Shown in pieces: positions 1 to 8,130 of a DNA stretch of 64,000 nt (position 1 is its first letter; each line of letters opens with the position of its first letter). The stretch comes from Methylorubrum aminovorans (GTDB lineage Bacteria > Pseudomonadota > Alphaproteobacteria > Rhizobiales > Beijerinckiaceae). The notes beneath the pieces are model-generated. The model was not told the DNA's origin. It searched no databases and was given only the letters and a program-made list of their open reading frames with translations. A program made the position numbers and the translations under genes. Where the stretch lies: positions 55,287 to 119,286 of the forward strand of contig NZ_BPRC01000015.1 in NCBI RefSeq assembly GCF_022179725.1, read 5' to 3'.

Positions 1-429
1 TGCCGGCGCCGGTGCGCCGCCCGTACGGAAAAAGCCCTGCCAGCCCCAGGCGCCGGGTCCGGTCATCGCGTACATCAGGAAGGCGCCGGCCAGCCCGAGA
101 TCGGCCAGCAGGAAGCTGCGCTCCGTGACCGCCGCGGCGCCGACATGGAGCCAGAACGGGTGCAGCAGGGCCGCCATGCCGGCCACGAAAGCGGCCATGA
201 CGAGCCCGGTGATCCGCGGCATCACGCCGAGGATCACCGCGAGCGGCCCGAACACCTGCACGATCACCGCTGCGGTTGCGACCGCGTTCGGCGCAGGGCA
301 GCCGGCGCCAGCCAGCGTCACCGCGAAGCCGGAGACGTTGAGCGCCCGCGCGATGCCGGTCGGCAACAGCGCCGAGGCCATGAGGAGACGGGCGGCGAGA
401 AGCACGCCGTTCTGGGCAGAACCGAACAC
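1..429 (-). CDS. DoxX family membrane protein (3' end outside window)
   Basis: The minus strand is open from a GTG at 429 to the window edge, giving at least 143 residues. The protein begins with a hydrophobic stretch (VLLAARLLMASALL). It has the family layout of four membrane segments and carries the HPFW motif that DoxX proteins show in their second half (LLHPFWLHVG). DoxX-type proteins are small inner-membrane proteins linked to redox or quinone metabolism, but this member has no assigned substrate. An ATG at 381 would lose the first membrane residues, so I prefer the GTG. The C-terminus is truncated by the window. The nearest neighbour, the carrier-protein cassette, lies on the other strand and is probably unrelated. 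Confidence 0.6.
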   Translation of the reverse strand, partial: MFGSAQNGVLLAARLLMASALLPTGIARALNVSGFAVTLAGAGCPAPNAVATAAVIVQVFGPLAVILGVMPRITGLVMAAFVAGMAALLHPFWLHVGAAAVTERSFLLADLGLAGAFLMYAMTGPGAWGWQGFFRTGGAPAPA

Positions 430-771
430 GGGCCGAGGACTCCGGGAGAGAGGATGCCCGGCAAGCCTCGGGTTTCAGCGTGAATCACGGGTTAAGCGGA
501 CCGGGCGAAGGCGCGGATGCCTGGGGATCGTGCAGAGTCGTCGCTCGAGACGATCGCTCTGGTTTTTCCCTGCCTGAGTCGCCGGCGCCCGCCTTCGCGG
601 GCTTAGGCTTTCGCTTCGCTCTATGCTTTTCAGAACAACCATCCTGAAAAGCCCGCTGCGCGCGGCTTCGGCAGTCGCGAAGGGGTTCGGCCGGCCATGG
701 ACTTGCCCGCTCGATGGGCTTAAGCCCGCAAACCGAGACCAGCGCGGGACGGTTCGAGGGGTCGAGAAGCC
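430..771. other. Intergenic region with two hairpins
   Basis: There is no gene in this 342-base stretch between the divergently arranged doxX-like and carrier-protein genes. It must hold both promoters, but no convincing -35/-10 pair is visible. It contains a 6-bp GC hairpin with a CTTC loop (587-602) and an 8-bp A/T-rich inverted repeat (626-651). The short frames here have no ribosome binding site or recognisable product. Confidence 0.5.
587..651. repeat. Paired inverted repeats
   Basis: Two stem-loops sit close together: GCCCGC/GCGGGC around CTTC at 587-602, and CTTTTCAG/CTGAAAAG with arms 626-633 and 644-651. The pair looks like a small dispersed intergenic palindromic element. No second copy was recognised in this window, so its repeated nature is inferred. 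Confidence 0.35.
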
Positions 772-1035
772 GTGGTTCAGTCGATGGCCGACGTGCGGGA
801 GGCGATCTTCGCCTTCATCGCGGCCCGCAACCCGGGCCTTCCCTCCGGCGCCGTCACCGGGGAGACGTCCCTCGTGACCAGCGACGCGCTCGACTCGATC
901 GGCATCCTCGACCTGATGATGCATCTGGGTGATCGCTTCGGCGTCGAGATCGACGAGGACAGCTTCGACCTCGCCAATTTCGCCAGCGTCGACACGCTGG
1001 CCCATTTCATCGACGACCGGCGTTCCGACGTCTGA
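772..1035 (+). CDS. Acyl carrier protein
   Basis: This is a small acidic protein of 87 residues with the helical layout of a carrier protein. Its phosphopantetheine site is ALDSIGILDL, with Ser42 (Ser38 if translation begins at the ATG at 784) as the predicted attachment residue. The usual motif is DSL; here it is DSI. The GTG at 772 has a purine-rich stretch upstream, while the ATG at 784 is the alternative start. The gene is followed after 19 bases by an AMP-dependent ligase, then by a PLP decarboxylase that overlaps the ligase, so the three probably form one operon. The likely role is to hold an acyl or aminoacyl group activated by the ligase. This is a stand-alone specialised carrier, not the housekeeping AcpP of fatty-acid synthesis. 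Confidence 0.85.
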   Translation: MVQSMADVREAIFAFIAARNPGLPSGAVTGETSLVTSDALDSIGILDLMMHLGDRFGVEIDEDSFDLANFASVDTLAHFIDDRRSDV

Positions 1036-1054
1036 TCCCCGCCTGATCCGTCCC

Positions 1055-2581
1055 ATGGCCCCGACGCTGCTGCACCACCTGCTCGAAGGAGCCGGCGCGG
1101 ACGATTCCTCTGCCATCGTCGAGGGGGCCGAGACCCTCACCTATGGCGGCTTCCGGGCTCGCGTCGCCGCGCTGGCGCAACGTCTGCGCGCCCTCGGGCT
1201 CGCGCCGGGCGACCGGGTCGCGATCCTGCTGCCGAAATCGATCCGCGAATGCGTCGCGATCTTCGCCGTCAGCGCGGCCGGCGGCGTGTTCGTGCCGGTC
1301 CATCCCTCCTTACGCCCGCGCCAGGTCCACCATATCGCCGCCGACAGCGGCGCGCGGGTGCTGCTGACCGATCCCGTTCACGCCGCCGGGCTGGAGGGCG
1401 CACTCGACGACCTTCCGGACCTGCGCGTCCTGACCGAGGAGGTGGGGGAGGACGGTGCCGCCCTCCGGCCCGGCGAGCCGGCGCCCGACGGGCTGGCGGC
1501 GATCCTCTACACCTCGGGCTCGACCGGCCTGCCCAAGGGCGTGATGCTGTCCCACGCCAACCTGATCGCCGGCACCCGCATCGTGCGGACCTATCTCGGG
1601 ATCCATCCCGCCGACCGCATCCTCTCGGTGCTGCCGTTCTCGTTCGATTACGGCCTCAACCAGCTCCTCACCAGCGTGGAGCAGGGCGCGCGGATCGTGC
1701 TCCTCACGCCGCGGCTCGGCGACGACGTGGTGCGGGCGCTGGAGGCGCACCGCATCACCCTGCTCGCGGGCGTGCCGACGCTGTGGACGCTGCTGACGCG
1801 CGCCGCACCGCATCTGGCCAAGGCCGACCTCTCGGCGCTGCGCGCGATCACCAATTCCGGCGGCAGCCTCGCCCTGCCGACCATCGCGCGCCTGCGCGCG
1901 CGGCTGCCCCATACGGCGATCGTGCTGATGTACGGCCTCACGGAAGCCTTCCGCTCGACCTACCTGCCGCCAGAAGAGATCGACCGGCGGCCGGATTCGA
2001 TCGGCCGGGCCATCCCCGAGACCGAGATTTTCGCACTCACCCACGACGGACGGCGGGCGCGGCCGGGCGAGCCCGGCATCCTGCACCATCGCGGCCCCAC
2101 CGTCTCGATGGGCTACTGGAAGCGGCCGGGGGATACCGCCCGCGTGCTGGTGCGCGATCCGTTCCCGTCGCCCGGTTCCGCGCCGGGCCTCGTCTGCCGT
2201 TCCGGCGACCTTGTGGTGGAGGATGAGGACGGCTTCTTCCGATTCATCGGCCGCGAGGACACGATGATCAAGACGCAAGGATTCCGCGTCAGTCCGACTG
2301 AGGTCGAGGCGGCGCTGATGGAGACCGGCGCCTTCCGCGCGGCCGCCGTGATCGGCCTGCCCGATCCGAGCCTCGGCCAGCGCATCCACGCCGTCACCGT
2401 GCCGGCCGAGGGTGCACCGGGCACGGCGGATGTGCTGCAGCGCTTGCGCTCAGCGCTGGCGCCCCACCTCGTGCCCCGCACCATCGAGGCGGTGGCTGCG
2501 CTCCCGACCACGCCCAACGGCAAGGTCGATTACAAGCGCCTGACCGCCGAGCGGGCGGCGGCGGAAATCGAGCGCCGATGA
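1055..2581 (+). CDS. AMP-dependent acyl/aminoacyl ligase
   Basis: This is a 508-residue member of the ANL superfamily (acyl-CoA synthetases and NRPS adenylation domains). The P-loop-like A3 motif reads YTSGSTGLPKG, MYGLTEAF is the A5 region, SGDLVVEDEDGFFRFIGRED covers A7-A8, and the C-terminal catalytic lysine lies in PNGKVDYK. The start at 1055 (MAPTLLHHLLEG) fits family length; the longer frame from 929 overlaps the carrier-protein gene. The stop overlaps the next start (ATGA), so translation is coupled to the decarboxylase. Proteins of this type occur with exosortase/EPS loci as the exosortase A-associated ligase, with the same carrier and decarboxylase partners. It probably adenylates a carboxylate and loads the neighbouring carrier protein; the substrate is unknown. 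Confidence 0.85.
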   Translation: MAPTLLHHLLEGAGADDSSAIVEGAETLTYGGFRARVAALAQRLRALGLAPGDRVAILLPKSIRECVAIFAVSAAGGVFVPVHPSLRPRQVHHIAADSGARVLLTDPVHAAGLEGALDDLPDLRVLTEEVGEDGAALRPGEPAPDGLAAILYTSGSTGLPKGVMLSHANLIAGTRIVRTYLGIHPADRILSVLPFSFDYGLNQLLTSVEQGARIVLLTPRLGDDVVRALEAHRITLLAGVPTLWTLLTRAAPHLAKADLSALRAITNSGGSLALPTIARLRARLPHTAIVLMYGLTEAFRSTYLPPEEIDRRPDSIGRAIPETEIFALTHDGRRARPGEPGILHHRGPTVSMGYWKRPGDTARVLVRDPFPSPGSAPGLVCRSGDLVVEDEDGFFRFIGREDTMIKTQGFRVSPTEVEAALMETGAFRAAAVIGLPDPSLGQRIHAVTVPAEGAPGTADVLQRLRSALAPHLVPRTIEAVAALPTTPNGKVDYKRLTAERAAAEIERR

Positions 2582-3864
2582 CCGATGCTCCCGACCTCGC
2601 CGCCGCGCTGATCGCCGAGAATTTTTCGCGCGATGGGGGCGGCGTTCTCCATGTCGGCGGCCTGCCGCTGACCGATCTCGCCGAGGAATTCGGCACGCCG
2701 CTCTTCGTCTACGATGCCGAGGTGATGCGCCGGACCTACCGGGCGCTGCGCGCGGCTTTGGCCGGCTTCGCCGAAATCGACTACTCCGTGAAGGCGAACC
2801 CGAACCCGGCCGTCATCCGCGTCTTCCACGAGGAGGGGGCGGGCGCCGAGATCGCCTCCGGCGCCGAGTTCGCGGCAGCCCTCGAGGCCGGCGTCCCGCC
2901 CGAAAAGATCCTGTTCGCGGGGCCGGGCAAGGGCGCGGCCGATCTCGACCGGGTGGTCGCCGGCGGCATCGGTGAGATCCACCTCGAGAACCGCGAGGAG
3001 ATTCTCCGCGTCGCGGCGGCGGCGGAGCGCCACGGTGTCACCGTGCGGGTGGCCCTGCGGATCAATCCCGGTGCCGCCGCCCAGGGCGGGGCGATGCGGA
3101 TGGGCGGCAAGCCCTCCCCCTTCGGCTTCGACGAGGAGGAGATGGAGGCCGCCATCGATGCGGTGGAGGCGCAAGGCCCGCTTCGCCTCATTGGGCTTCA
3201 TCTCTTCGCCGGCACGCAGGGGCTGAAGGCCGAGACCCTGCTCGGTCAGTGGGCCTACGGCCTCGGCCTCGCCGCGCGGATCGCGGGCAGGACCGGCCGC
3301 CCGTTGGAGACGATCGACCTCGGCGGCGGCCTCGGCATCCCGTACTTCTCCGGCGACGCCGCCCTCGACCTCGCCACGCTGCGCGCCGGGATGCCCGACC
3401 TGATCGCGACGCTGCGGGCCGACCCGTCGCTGGCGGGGGCCCGCGTGGTTCTGGAGCCCGGCCGCTACCTCGCCGGTCCGGCGGGGCTCTACGTGGCGCG
3501 GGTGTTGGCGGTGAAGGAATCCCGCGGCAGCCGCTTCGTCATCACCGACGGCGGCATGCATCACCACCTCGCCGCGAGCGGCAATCTCGGCCAGATCGTC
3601 AAGCGCGACTTCCCCCTGGCGGCCGTGACGGAGACGGGCGGCGAGCGCGCGGCGACGGCCGTGGTCGGCCCGCTATGCACGCCGCTCGACATGCTGGCCC
3701 GCGCCGCTCCCCTGCCGCCGCTCGCCGAAGGCGACCTCGTCGCCGTGCTGCAATCGGGCGCCTACGGGCTGACCGCGAGTCCCACCGGCTTCCTGAGTCA
3801 TCCGATGCCGGCCGAACTGCTGGTCGACGGGGGAGCGGCAACGGTGATCCGGCCGTCCGAATGA
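2578..3864 (+). CDS. PLP-dependent decarboxylase, LysA/ODC fold
   Basis: This 428-residue fold-type III enzyme has an alanine-racemase-like barrel followed by a beta domain. The PLP lysine is in DYSVKANPN (about residue 70). Other family motifs are AEIASGAEF, HLFAGTQ, the glycine loop DLGGGLGIPYF, EPGRYL, and GPLCTPLDML, where diaminopimelate decarboxylase has a similar CxxxD loop. It is related to diaminopimelate, ornithine and arginine decarboxylases, but the partners (ligase and carrier protein, with ATGA overlap) match the exosortase A-associated decarboxylase group better than biosynthetic lysA. It may decarboxylate an amino acid or a carrier-bound aminoacyl group; which one cannot be seen from sequence. 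Confidence 0.85.
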   Translation: MTDAPDLAAALIAENFSRDGGGVLHVGGLPLTDLAEEFGTPLFVYDAEVMRRTYRALRAALAGFAEIDYSVKANPNPAVIRVFHEEGAGAEIASGAEFAAALEAGVPPEKILFAGPGKGAADLDRVVAGGIGEIHLENREEILRVAAAAERHGVTVRVALRINPGAAAQGGAMRMGGKPSPFGFDEEEMEAAIDAVEAQGPLRLIGLHLFAGTQGLKAETLLGQWAYGLGLAARIAGRTGRPLETIDLGGGLGIPYFSGDAALDLATLRAGMPDLIATLRADPSLAGARVVLEPGRYLAGPAGLYVARVLAVKESRGSRFVITDGGMHHHLAASGNLGQIVKRDFPLAAVTETGGERAATAVVGPLCTPLDMLARAAPLPPLAEGDLVAVLQSGAYGLTASPTGFLSHPMPAELLVDGGAATVIRPSE

Positions 3865-3872
3865 TGCGTTCC

Positions 3873-3912
3873 CGCTGAAGCCTCGCCTCACGGACGGCTC
3901 GGCGCTTCAGCG
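3873..3912. terminator. Possible convergent-gene stem-loop
   Basis: CGCTGAAGC (3873-3881) and GCTTCAGCG (3904-3912) are perfect complements separated by 22 bases. They lie between the convergent ends of the decarboxylase and the next minus-strand gene. There is no T-run, so a factor-independent terminator is only possible. Confidence 0.3.
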
Positions 3913-4215
3913 CGGGGCCGGGGGATCGGTTCGCGGTTTTCTGCTCACGGTCCGGGCCTTGCGCGCTCGCGCCAGCAGGATCGCCGTCTGAACCGCGGCC
4001 CGCTTCAGCAAGGGGTGGGTTCGCGGATTGGCCGCGGCCCGGCTCGCCCAGCCATGTCCCGCGACGGCCGCGGCGAGATCGACGGTGTAGCCCTCCGCAA
4101 TCGGATGGGCCGACGTCTCAGGCGCGGCGAGGTACCGCTCGACCGCCGCGTTCACCTGCTCATCGGTGACGGCCTTGGCCTTGAAGAGATCGCCGACGGT
4201 CAGAGAAGCAGCCAT
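3907..4215 (-). CDS. Hypothetical protein, 102 aa
   Basis: I do not recognise this small protein. It begins MAASLTVGDLFKAKAVTDEQ, looks largely helical and ends in a basic tail rich in Arg, Lys and Pro. The start at 4215 is supported by AGGAAGG just upstream. It lies 39 bases downstream of the recombinase-like gene on the same strand, so the two are probably co-transcribed. The basic tail could suggest nucleic-acid contact, but nothing else supports that. Confidence 0.6.
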   Translation of the reverse strand: MAASLTVGDLFKAKAVTDEQVNAAVERYLAAPETSAHPIAEGYTVDLAAAVAGHGWASRAAANPRTHPLLKRAAVQTAILLARARKARTVSRKPRTDPPAPR

Positions 4216-4254
4216 CCTTCCTGGATCCGGATCGATCCCGATTTCGCAGCGAAA

Positions 4255-5091
4255 TCAGGCGTGAAGGGAATGTGCGAACGCGGGGGGCGCGGGCCGCATC
4301 GCATGGTCCTCGGCGGCCAGGCGTTTCTCGACCCGGGTCACCTGCATCGGATACCAGCGGTCTCCCCGCGCCGAGGGGACTCCGAGGGCGTTGAGCGCGT
4401 TGGCGACCTGCTCCAGCGTCAGCGCACCGGCGGCGCGGATCTCGCTCAAAATCGGCGCAACCTCCTCCGCTCGTCTTCGACTGCGCTGCGCACTGACGGC
4501 CAGGCCGCTGGCTCCGAGACCGCTTGCGGCTCGGCCGCAGCCCGCCGATGAGGCGCGCGGTCGAACCGTTGCGGCGGCCGCGGCAGCGCCCTTGCCGGCT
4601 GTCGGCAGCGCCCGCCCTTCGCCGGTGATGCGCGCGTAGAATGCATGGCGGCGCGCCACCATCTCCGGGCTGCGGCTCACGCCCCACCGGTCCTCGATCT
4701 CGGCCAGGGCCGCCATGATGCCGAGCGTCACTTCGCTGGCCTCGGGCCTGTCGGCGGCGGCAAAGCGCAGATCCAGACGGCGCAGTTCGGCACTGAGATT
4801 GTGCAGGAAGGCGGCGTCCTCGCCGAAGGCGCTGAGATCGGCCATCAGCAGTGTCGCGCCGTGGCGGCGGCACAGGCTCAACGCTTCGCGCAGGCGCAGC
4901 CCGATCAGGCCCTGCCCTTTTTCACCGGTTTCGACGATCTCGGCGGCGAGCAGCCCGCGGCCGCGCCGATACCGGGCAACCGCAGCGCGCTGGGCGGCCA
5001 GGGGCGTGCCGGTGCGGCCGTCCCCGGACAGGCCGGTATGGAGATAGGCGACGAAGGAGTTTGAGAACATCTGAGGGGGGCCGTGATGCAT
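4255..5091 (-). CDS. Serine-recombinase-like protein, probably inactive
   Basis: This 278-residue protein aligns by eye with the resolvase N-terminal domain (residues about 12-150): FVAYLHTG at the first strand, LREALSLCRRHGATLL, MADLSAFGED, and LGIMAALAEIEDRWGVSRS. The C-terminal part (about 210-260) has the recombinase DNA-binding pattern LTLEQVANALNALGVPSARG. Key positions differ from active enzymes. The nucleophile Ser of the VAYxRVST motif is replaced, the K/DRLAR motif reads DLSAFGE, and the ISERT arginine is lost. It is therefore probably a domesticated, catalytically dead DNA-binding protein. Two starts are possible (5091, or ATG at 5070 giving MFSNSFVAY). A small unknown gene follows downstream. 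Confidence 0.65.
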   Translation of the reverse strand: MHHGPPQMFSNSFVAYLHTGLSGDGRTGTPLAAQRAAVARYRRGRGLLAAEIVETGEKGQGLIGLRLREALSLCRRHGATLLMADLSAFGEDAAFLHNLSAELRRLDLRFAAADRPEASEVTLGIMAALAEIEDRWGVSRSPEMVARRHAFYARITGEGRALPTAGKGAAAAAATVRPRASSAGCGRAASGLGASGLAVSAQRSRRRAEEVAPILSEIRAAGALTLEQVANALNALGVPSARGDRWYPMQVTRVEKRLAAEDHAMRPAPPAFAHSLHA

Positions 5092-5187
5092 CTCGGCGGC
5101 GACGCGCGGGGATACCGGGCGCCGAGCCGCGACAGGTCTTCAGCTTTTGAGCTATCTGATGTGCTCGACAATTGAAGGCCCATCAAT

Positions 5188-6276
5188 ATGAACGAATTTG
5201 CCGATGGGGTGTCCGTTGCTGTGGCGGTCAGGCTTGGCGGTACGCTGCAGATCGGTGCGAACAGGGTCGAGGTGCTCGATCTTCTCGTGGTGTTCGACGC
5301 CATTCGACGGACGGGGTCGATCAAGGGCCTCGCCGACACGCTCGGCCTCTCCTATCGCGCGGCCTGGGCGCGGCTGCAGGCGTATGAAGCGGCTCTCGGG
5401 CAGCCACTCGTGCGTAAGACCCGCGGCCAGGGCTCGGAACTCACGGAATTCGGAGCGGCTCTGGCGGACTCGTTCACCTCTGCGGTTCCGGGGCTCGATG
5501 CGAGCCTCGGGCGCGAGACCCGCGCCATCGAGCACCGTGTGCGGCGCCTGCTCACCGGCCGGGCCGGCACGCTGAGGCTCGCAGCAAGCCATGATCCGCT
5601 GCTGATCGCGGTCCTGCGCGAGATCCCGGCCGAGCAGGGCGCGATCGAACCGTCGGTGATGGGCAGCAGCGCGGCGGTGAAGCTCCTCCTCGACGGCGGG
5701 GTCGATGCGGCGGGCTTCCACTGCGGCGTGCTCGATCCCGAACAGGCCGATGCGCCGTTCTCGGAGCTGGCAACGAGCGCCGGGCTCGTGACGCACAGGC
5801 TGTTCGAGCGCGAGCAGGGTCTGCTGCTCGCCCCCGGCAACCCCCTCGGCATCCGCACCCTCGCCGACCTGACGGCGGAGGGCGTGCGCTACGTCAACCG
5901 CCAGCGGGGATCGGGCACGCGCAACTGGTTCGACCGCATGCTGGCAGAGACCGGCCTCTCGCCCGACGCGATCCACGGCTACGCGGACGAGGAGTTCACG
6001 CATCAGGCGGTGGCGGCGGTGATCGCCTGCGGCGCGGCCGATGCCGGGCTCGGTGTGCGGGCGGCGGCCGAGAGGCTCGGTCTCGATTTCCTGTCGGTCG
6101 GCTGGGAGACGTACTACCTCGCCGCGAGCCGCGCCCTCGCCGGCTCGGCGTTCGACGCGTTGATCGCCGCCGTGAGGACGCGTGCCGCGGGCACCTCCGG
6201 CTACCGGCCTGCCGGTCCGGAAGCGGCCGATGGCCTGGCGGAGTCCGCGTCACGCGGTGGACTTTCAGGCCGGTGA
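5188..6276 (+). CDS. HTH regulator with PBP-like ligand domain
   Basis: This 362-residue predicted cytoplasmic transcription factor has two parts. Residues about 25-95 form a LysR/ModE-type winged helix (IRRTGSIKGLADTLGLSYRAAW, continuing to a TRGQGSELTEFG wing). Residues about 120-340 resemble the PBP-like domain of molybdate-type regulators (GTLRLAASHDPLL, YVNRQRGSGTRNWFDRML, VAAVIACGAADAGLGVRAAA). GAAGG eight bases upstream supports the ATG at 5188. Proteins of this architecture commonly control formate-dehydrogenase, molybdenum-enzyme or transport genes. Here it is divergent from the recombinase-like gene and convergent with the aldehyde dehydrogenase, so its target is not obvious. Confidence 0.8.
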   Translation: MNEFADGVSVAVAVRLGGTLQIGANRVEVLDLLVVFDAIRRTGSIKGLADTLGLSYRAAWARLQAYEAALGQPLVRKTRGQGSELTEFGAALADSFTSAVPGLDASLGRETRAIEHRVRRLLTGRAGTLRLAASHDPLLIAVLREIPAEQGAIEPSVMGSSAAVKLLLDGGVDAAGFHCGVLDPEQADAPFSELATSAGLVTHRLFEREQGLLLAPGNPLGIRTLADLTAEGVRYVNRQRGSGTRNWFDRMLAETGLSPDAIHGYADEEFTHQAVAAVIACGAADAGLGVRAAAERLGLDFLSVGWETYYLAASRALAGSAFDALIAAVRTRAAGTSGYRPAGPEAADGLAESASRGGLSGR

Positions 6277-6340
6277 GGTGACGGGGGCCGAGCGTCTCCG
6301 GGCTCGCCGCGCCCCCGTCGCAGGCCCATCCGGTGAGACG

Positions 6341-6370
6341 AAAAAAAGCCCCGGCCTTGCGGCCGGGGCT
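6341..6370 (-). terminator. Rho-independent terminator of aldehyde dehydrogenase
   Basis: A perfect 9-bp GC stem (GCCCCGGCC / GGCCGGGGC, loop 6357-6360) is followed on the minus strand by seven T residues. It lies 28 bases past the aldehyde dehydrogenase stop. The convergent regulator gene ends 64 bases to the left. Confidence 0.85.
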
Positions 6371-6397
6371 GAAGTCGGTCTCGAACTTCTGGCAATC

Positions 6398-7921
6398 CTA
6401 GAAGAAGCCGAGCTTCTTCGAGGAGTAGCTGACCAGCATGTTCTTGGTCTGCTGGTAGTGATCGAGCATCATCTTATGGGTCTCGCGGCCGATACCGGAC
6501 TGCTTGTAGCCGCCGAAGGCCGCGTGGGCCGGGTAGGCGTGATAGCAGTTCGTCCAGACGCGGCCGGCCTGGATCGCGCGGCCGAAGCGGTAGGCGCGGG
6601 TGCCGTCGCGGGTCCACACGCCGGCGCCGAGGCCGTAGAGCGTGTCGTTGGCGATGGAGAGCGCCTCCTCGTCGTCCTTGAAGGTGGTCACCGACAGGAC
6701 GGGCCCGAAGATCTCCTCCTGGAAGATCCGCATCTTGTTGTGGCCCTTGAACACCGTCGGCTGCATGTAGAAGCCGTCGGCGAGATCGCCCTCGCGGGTG
6801 CCGCGGGCGCCGCCGGTGAGGCACTCGGCGCCCTCCTGCTTGCCGATATCGACGTAGCTGAGGATCTTCTCCAGCTGCTCGGAGGAGGCCTGGGCGCCGA
6901 TCATGGTCGCCGGATCGAGGGGCGAGCCCTGCGTGATCGCCTCGACGCGCTTGATCGCGCGCTCGATGAAGCGGTCGTAGATCGACTCGTGCACCAGCGC
7001 GCGGCTCGGGCAGGTGCAGACCTCGCCCTGGTTGAGGGCGAACATGGTGAAGCCTTCGAGCGCCTTGTCGAAGAAGTCGTCATCCTCGTTGGCCACGTCC
7101 CCGAAGAAGATGTTCGGCGACTTGCCGCCCAGCTCCAGCGTCACCGGGATCAGGTTCTGCGAGGCGTACTGCATGATCAGGCGGCCGGTGGTCGTCTCAC
7201 CGGTGAACGCGATCTTGGCGATGCGCGGCGAGGAGGCCAGCGGCTTGCCGGCCTCCAGGCCGAAGCCGTTGACGACGTTGATCACGCCGGGCGGCAGCAG
7301 GTCACCGATCAGTTCCATGACCACGAGGATCGAGGCCGGGGTCTGCTCGGCGGGCTTGAGCACCACGCAGTTGCCGGCGGCGAGCGCGGGGGCCAGCTTC
7401 CACACCGCCATCAGGATCGGGAAGTTCCACGGAATGATCTGGCCGACGACGCCGAGCGGCTCGTGGAAGTGGTAGGCCACGGTGTCGTGGTCGATCTCGG
7501 AGATCGCGCCTTCCTGCGCCCGCACGCAGCTCGCGAAGTAGCGCCAGTGGTCGATGGCGAGCGGGATGTCGGCGGCGGTGGTCTCGCGGATCGGCTTGCC
7601 GTTGTCCCAGGTCTCGGCGAGCGCGATCAGATCGAGGTTCTCCTCCATCCGGTCGGCGATCTTGTTGAGGATGCGCGCGCGCTCGGCCGGCGCGGTGCGG
7701 CCCCAGGAATCCTTGGCGGCGTGCGCGGCGTCGAGCGCCTTGTCGATGTCCTGCGCGTCGGAGCGGGCGACCTCGCAGATCACCTTACCGGTAATAGGGG
7801 AAGTATTTTCGAAGTAGCGGCCGCCGACGGGAGCGGCCCACTGGCCGCCGATGAAGTTGTCGTAACGCGCCGAGAACGGCGACTTGGTCTTGGCGTCGGC
7901 CAGGAATTCGGGCTTGTTCAT
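6398..7921 (-). CDS. NAD-dependent aldehyde dehydrogenase (AldB/ExaC type)
   Basis: This 507-residue ALDH-superfamily enzyme is predicted to be soluble and to oxidise an aliphatic aldehyde to the acid. Visible features are the Rossmann-region motifs (IIPWNFPILMAVWKLAPALA, FTGETTTGR), the catalytic glutamate in LELGGKSP and the catalytic Cys302 in GEVCTCPSR. That CTCPSR form is typical of acetaldehyde dehydrogenases of the ExaC/AldB group. The start at 7921 (MNKPEFLADAK) has GGAGG eight bases upstream; a longer frame from 7957 lacks this. It ends at a strong terminator. In methylotrophs such enzymes serve ethanol or C2 aldehyde oxidation; the exact substrate is inferred. Confidence 0.93.
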   Translation of the reverse strand: MNKPEFLADAKTKSPFSARYDNFIGGQWAAPVGGRYFENTSPITGKVICEVARSDAQDIDKALDAAHAAKDSWGRTAPAERARILNKIADRMEENLDLIALAETWDNGKPIRETTAADIPLAIDHWRYFASCVRAQEGAISEIDHDTVAYHFHEPLGVVGQIIPWNFPILMAVWKLAPALAAGNCVVLKPAEQTPASILVVMELIGDLLPPGVINVVNGFGLEAGKPLASSPRIAKIAFTGETTTGRLIMQYASQNLIPVTLELGGKSPNIFFGDVANEDDDFFDKALEGFTMFALNQGEVCTCPSRALVHESIYDRFIERAIKRVEAITQGSPLDPATMIGAQASSEQLEKILSYVDIGKQEGAECLTGGARGTREGDLADGFYMQPTVFKGHNKMRIFQEEIFGPVLSVTTFKDDEEALSIANDTLYGLGAGVWTRDGTRAYRFGRAIQAGRVWTNCYHAYPAHAAFGGYKQSGIGRETHKMMLDHYQQTKNMLVSYSSKKLGFF

Positions 7922-8050
7922 CGCGTTTCCTCCATTGCGCTCGTTCATCGACCGCACTGCCGCGTTATCGCGGGAGACAAGAGCAGTCGCTCCGTCTGAT
8001 CAAGCTGGACTTTGGGCCAACGCGGCTTCTGGCGGCCGCCGACTTGATCG

Positions 8051-8071
8051 TTTTCGCAACACTTTTCGCAA
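8051..8071. promoter_or_regulatory. 9-bp direct repeat upstream of aldehyde dehydrogenase
   Basis: TTTTCGCAA occurs twice with a 3-bp spacer, a 12-bp period (about one helical turn), 130-150 bases upstream of the aldehyde dehydrogenase start. Two in-phase half sites fit an activator or repressor operator. The cognate regulator is unknown. Confidence 0.4.
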
Positions 8072-8130
8072 TTGTTGTCTCTTGCCGCCGGGGGGCGGGA
8101 AGACCGCCGGTGCGAGTGGCGGCATGTCCT

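Noticed and set aside
2578..3864. lysA, diaminopimelate decarboxylase
   Set aside because: Fold fits, but the coupled ligase and carrier genes and loop differences favour a specialised decarboxylase.
4255..5091. Active integrase of a genomic island
   Set aside because: Catalytic residues are missing and no att sites, tRNA or mobile genes are nearby.
6182..7999. 605-codon plus-strand frame over the aldehyde dehydrogenase
   Set aside because: Antisense shadow of a well-supported gene; the translation is low-complexity and without recognisable domains.
7922..8130. Sigma-54 promoter of the aldehyde dehydrogenase
   Set aside because: A TTGGC...GC-like pair exists but the GG-GC spacing is off by one, so I did not annotate it.
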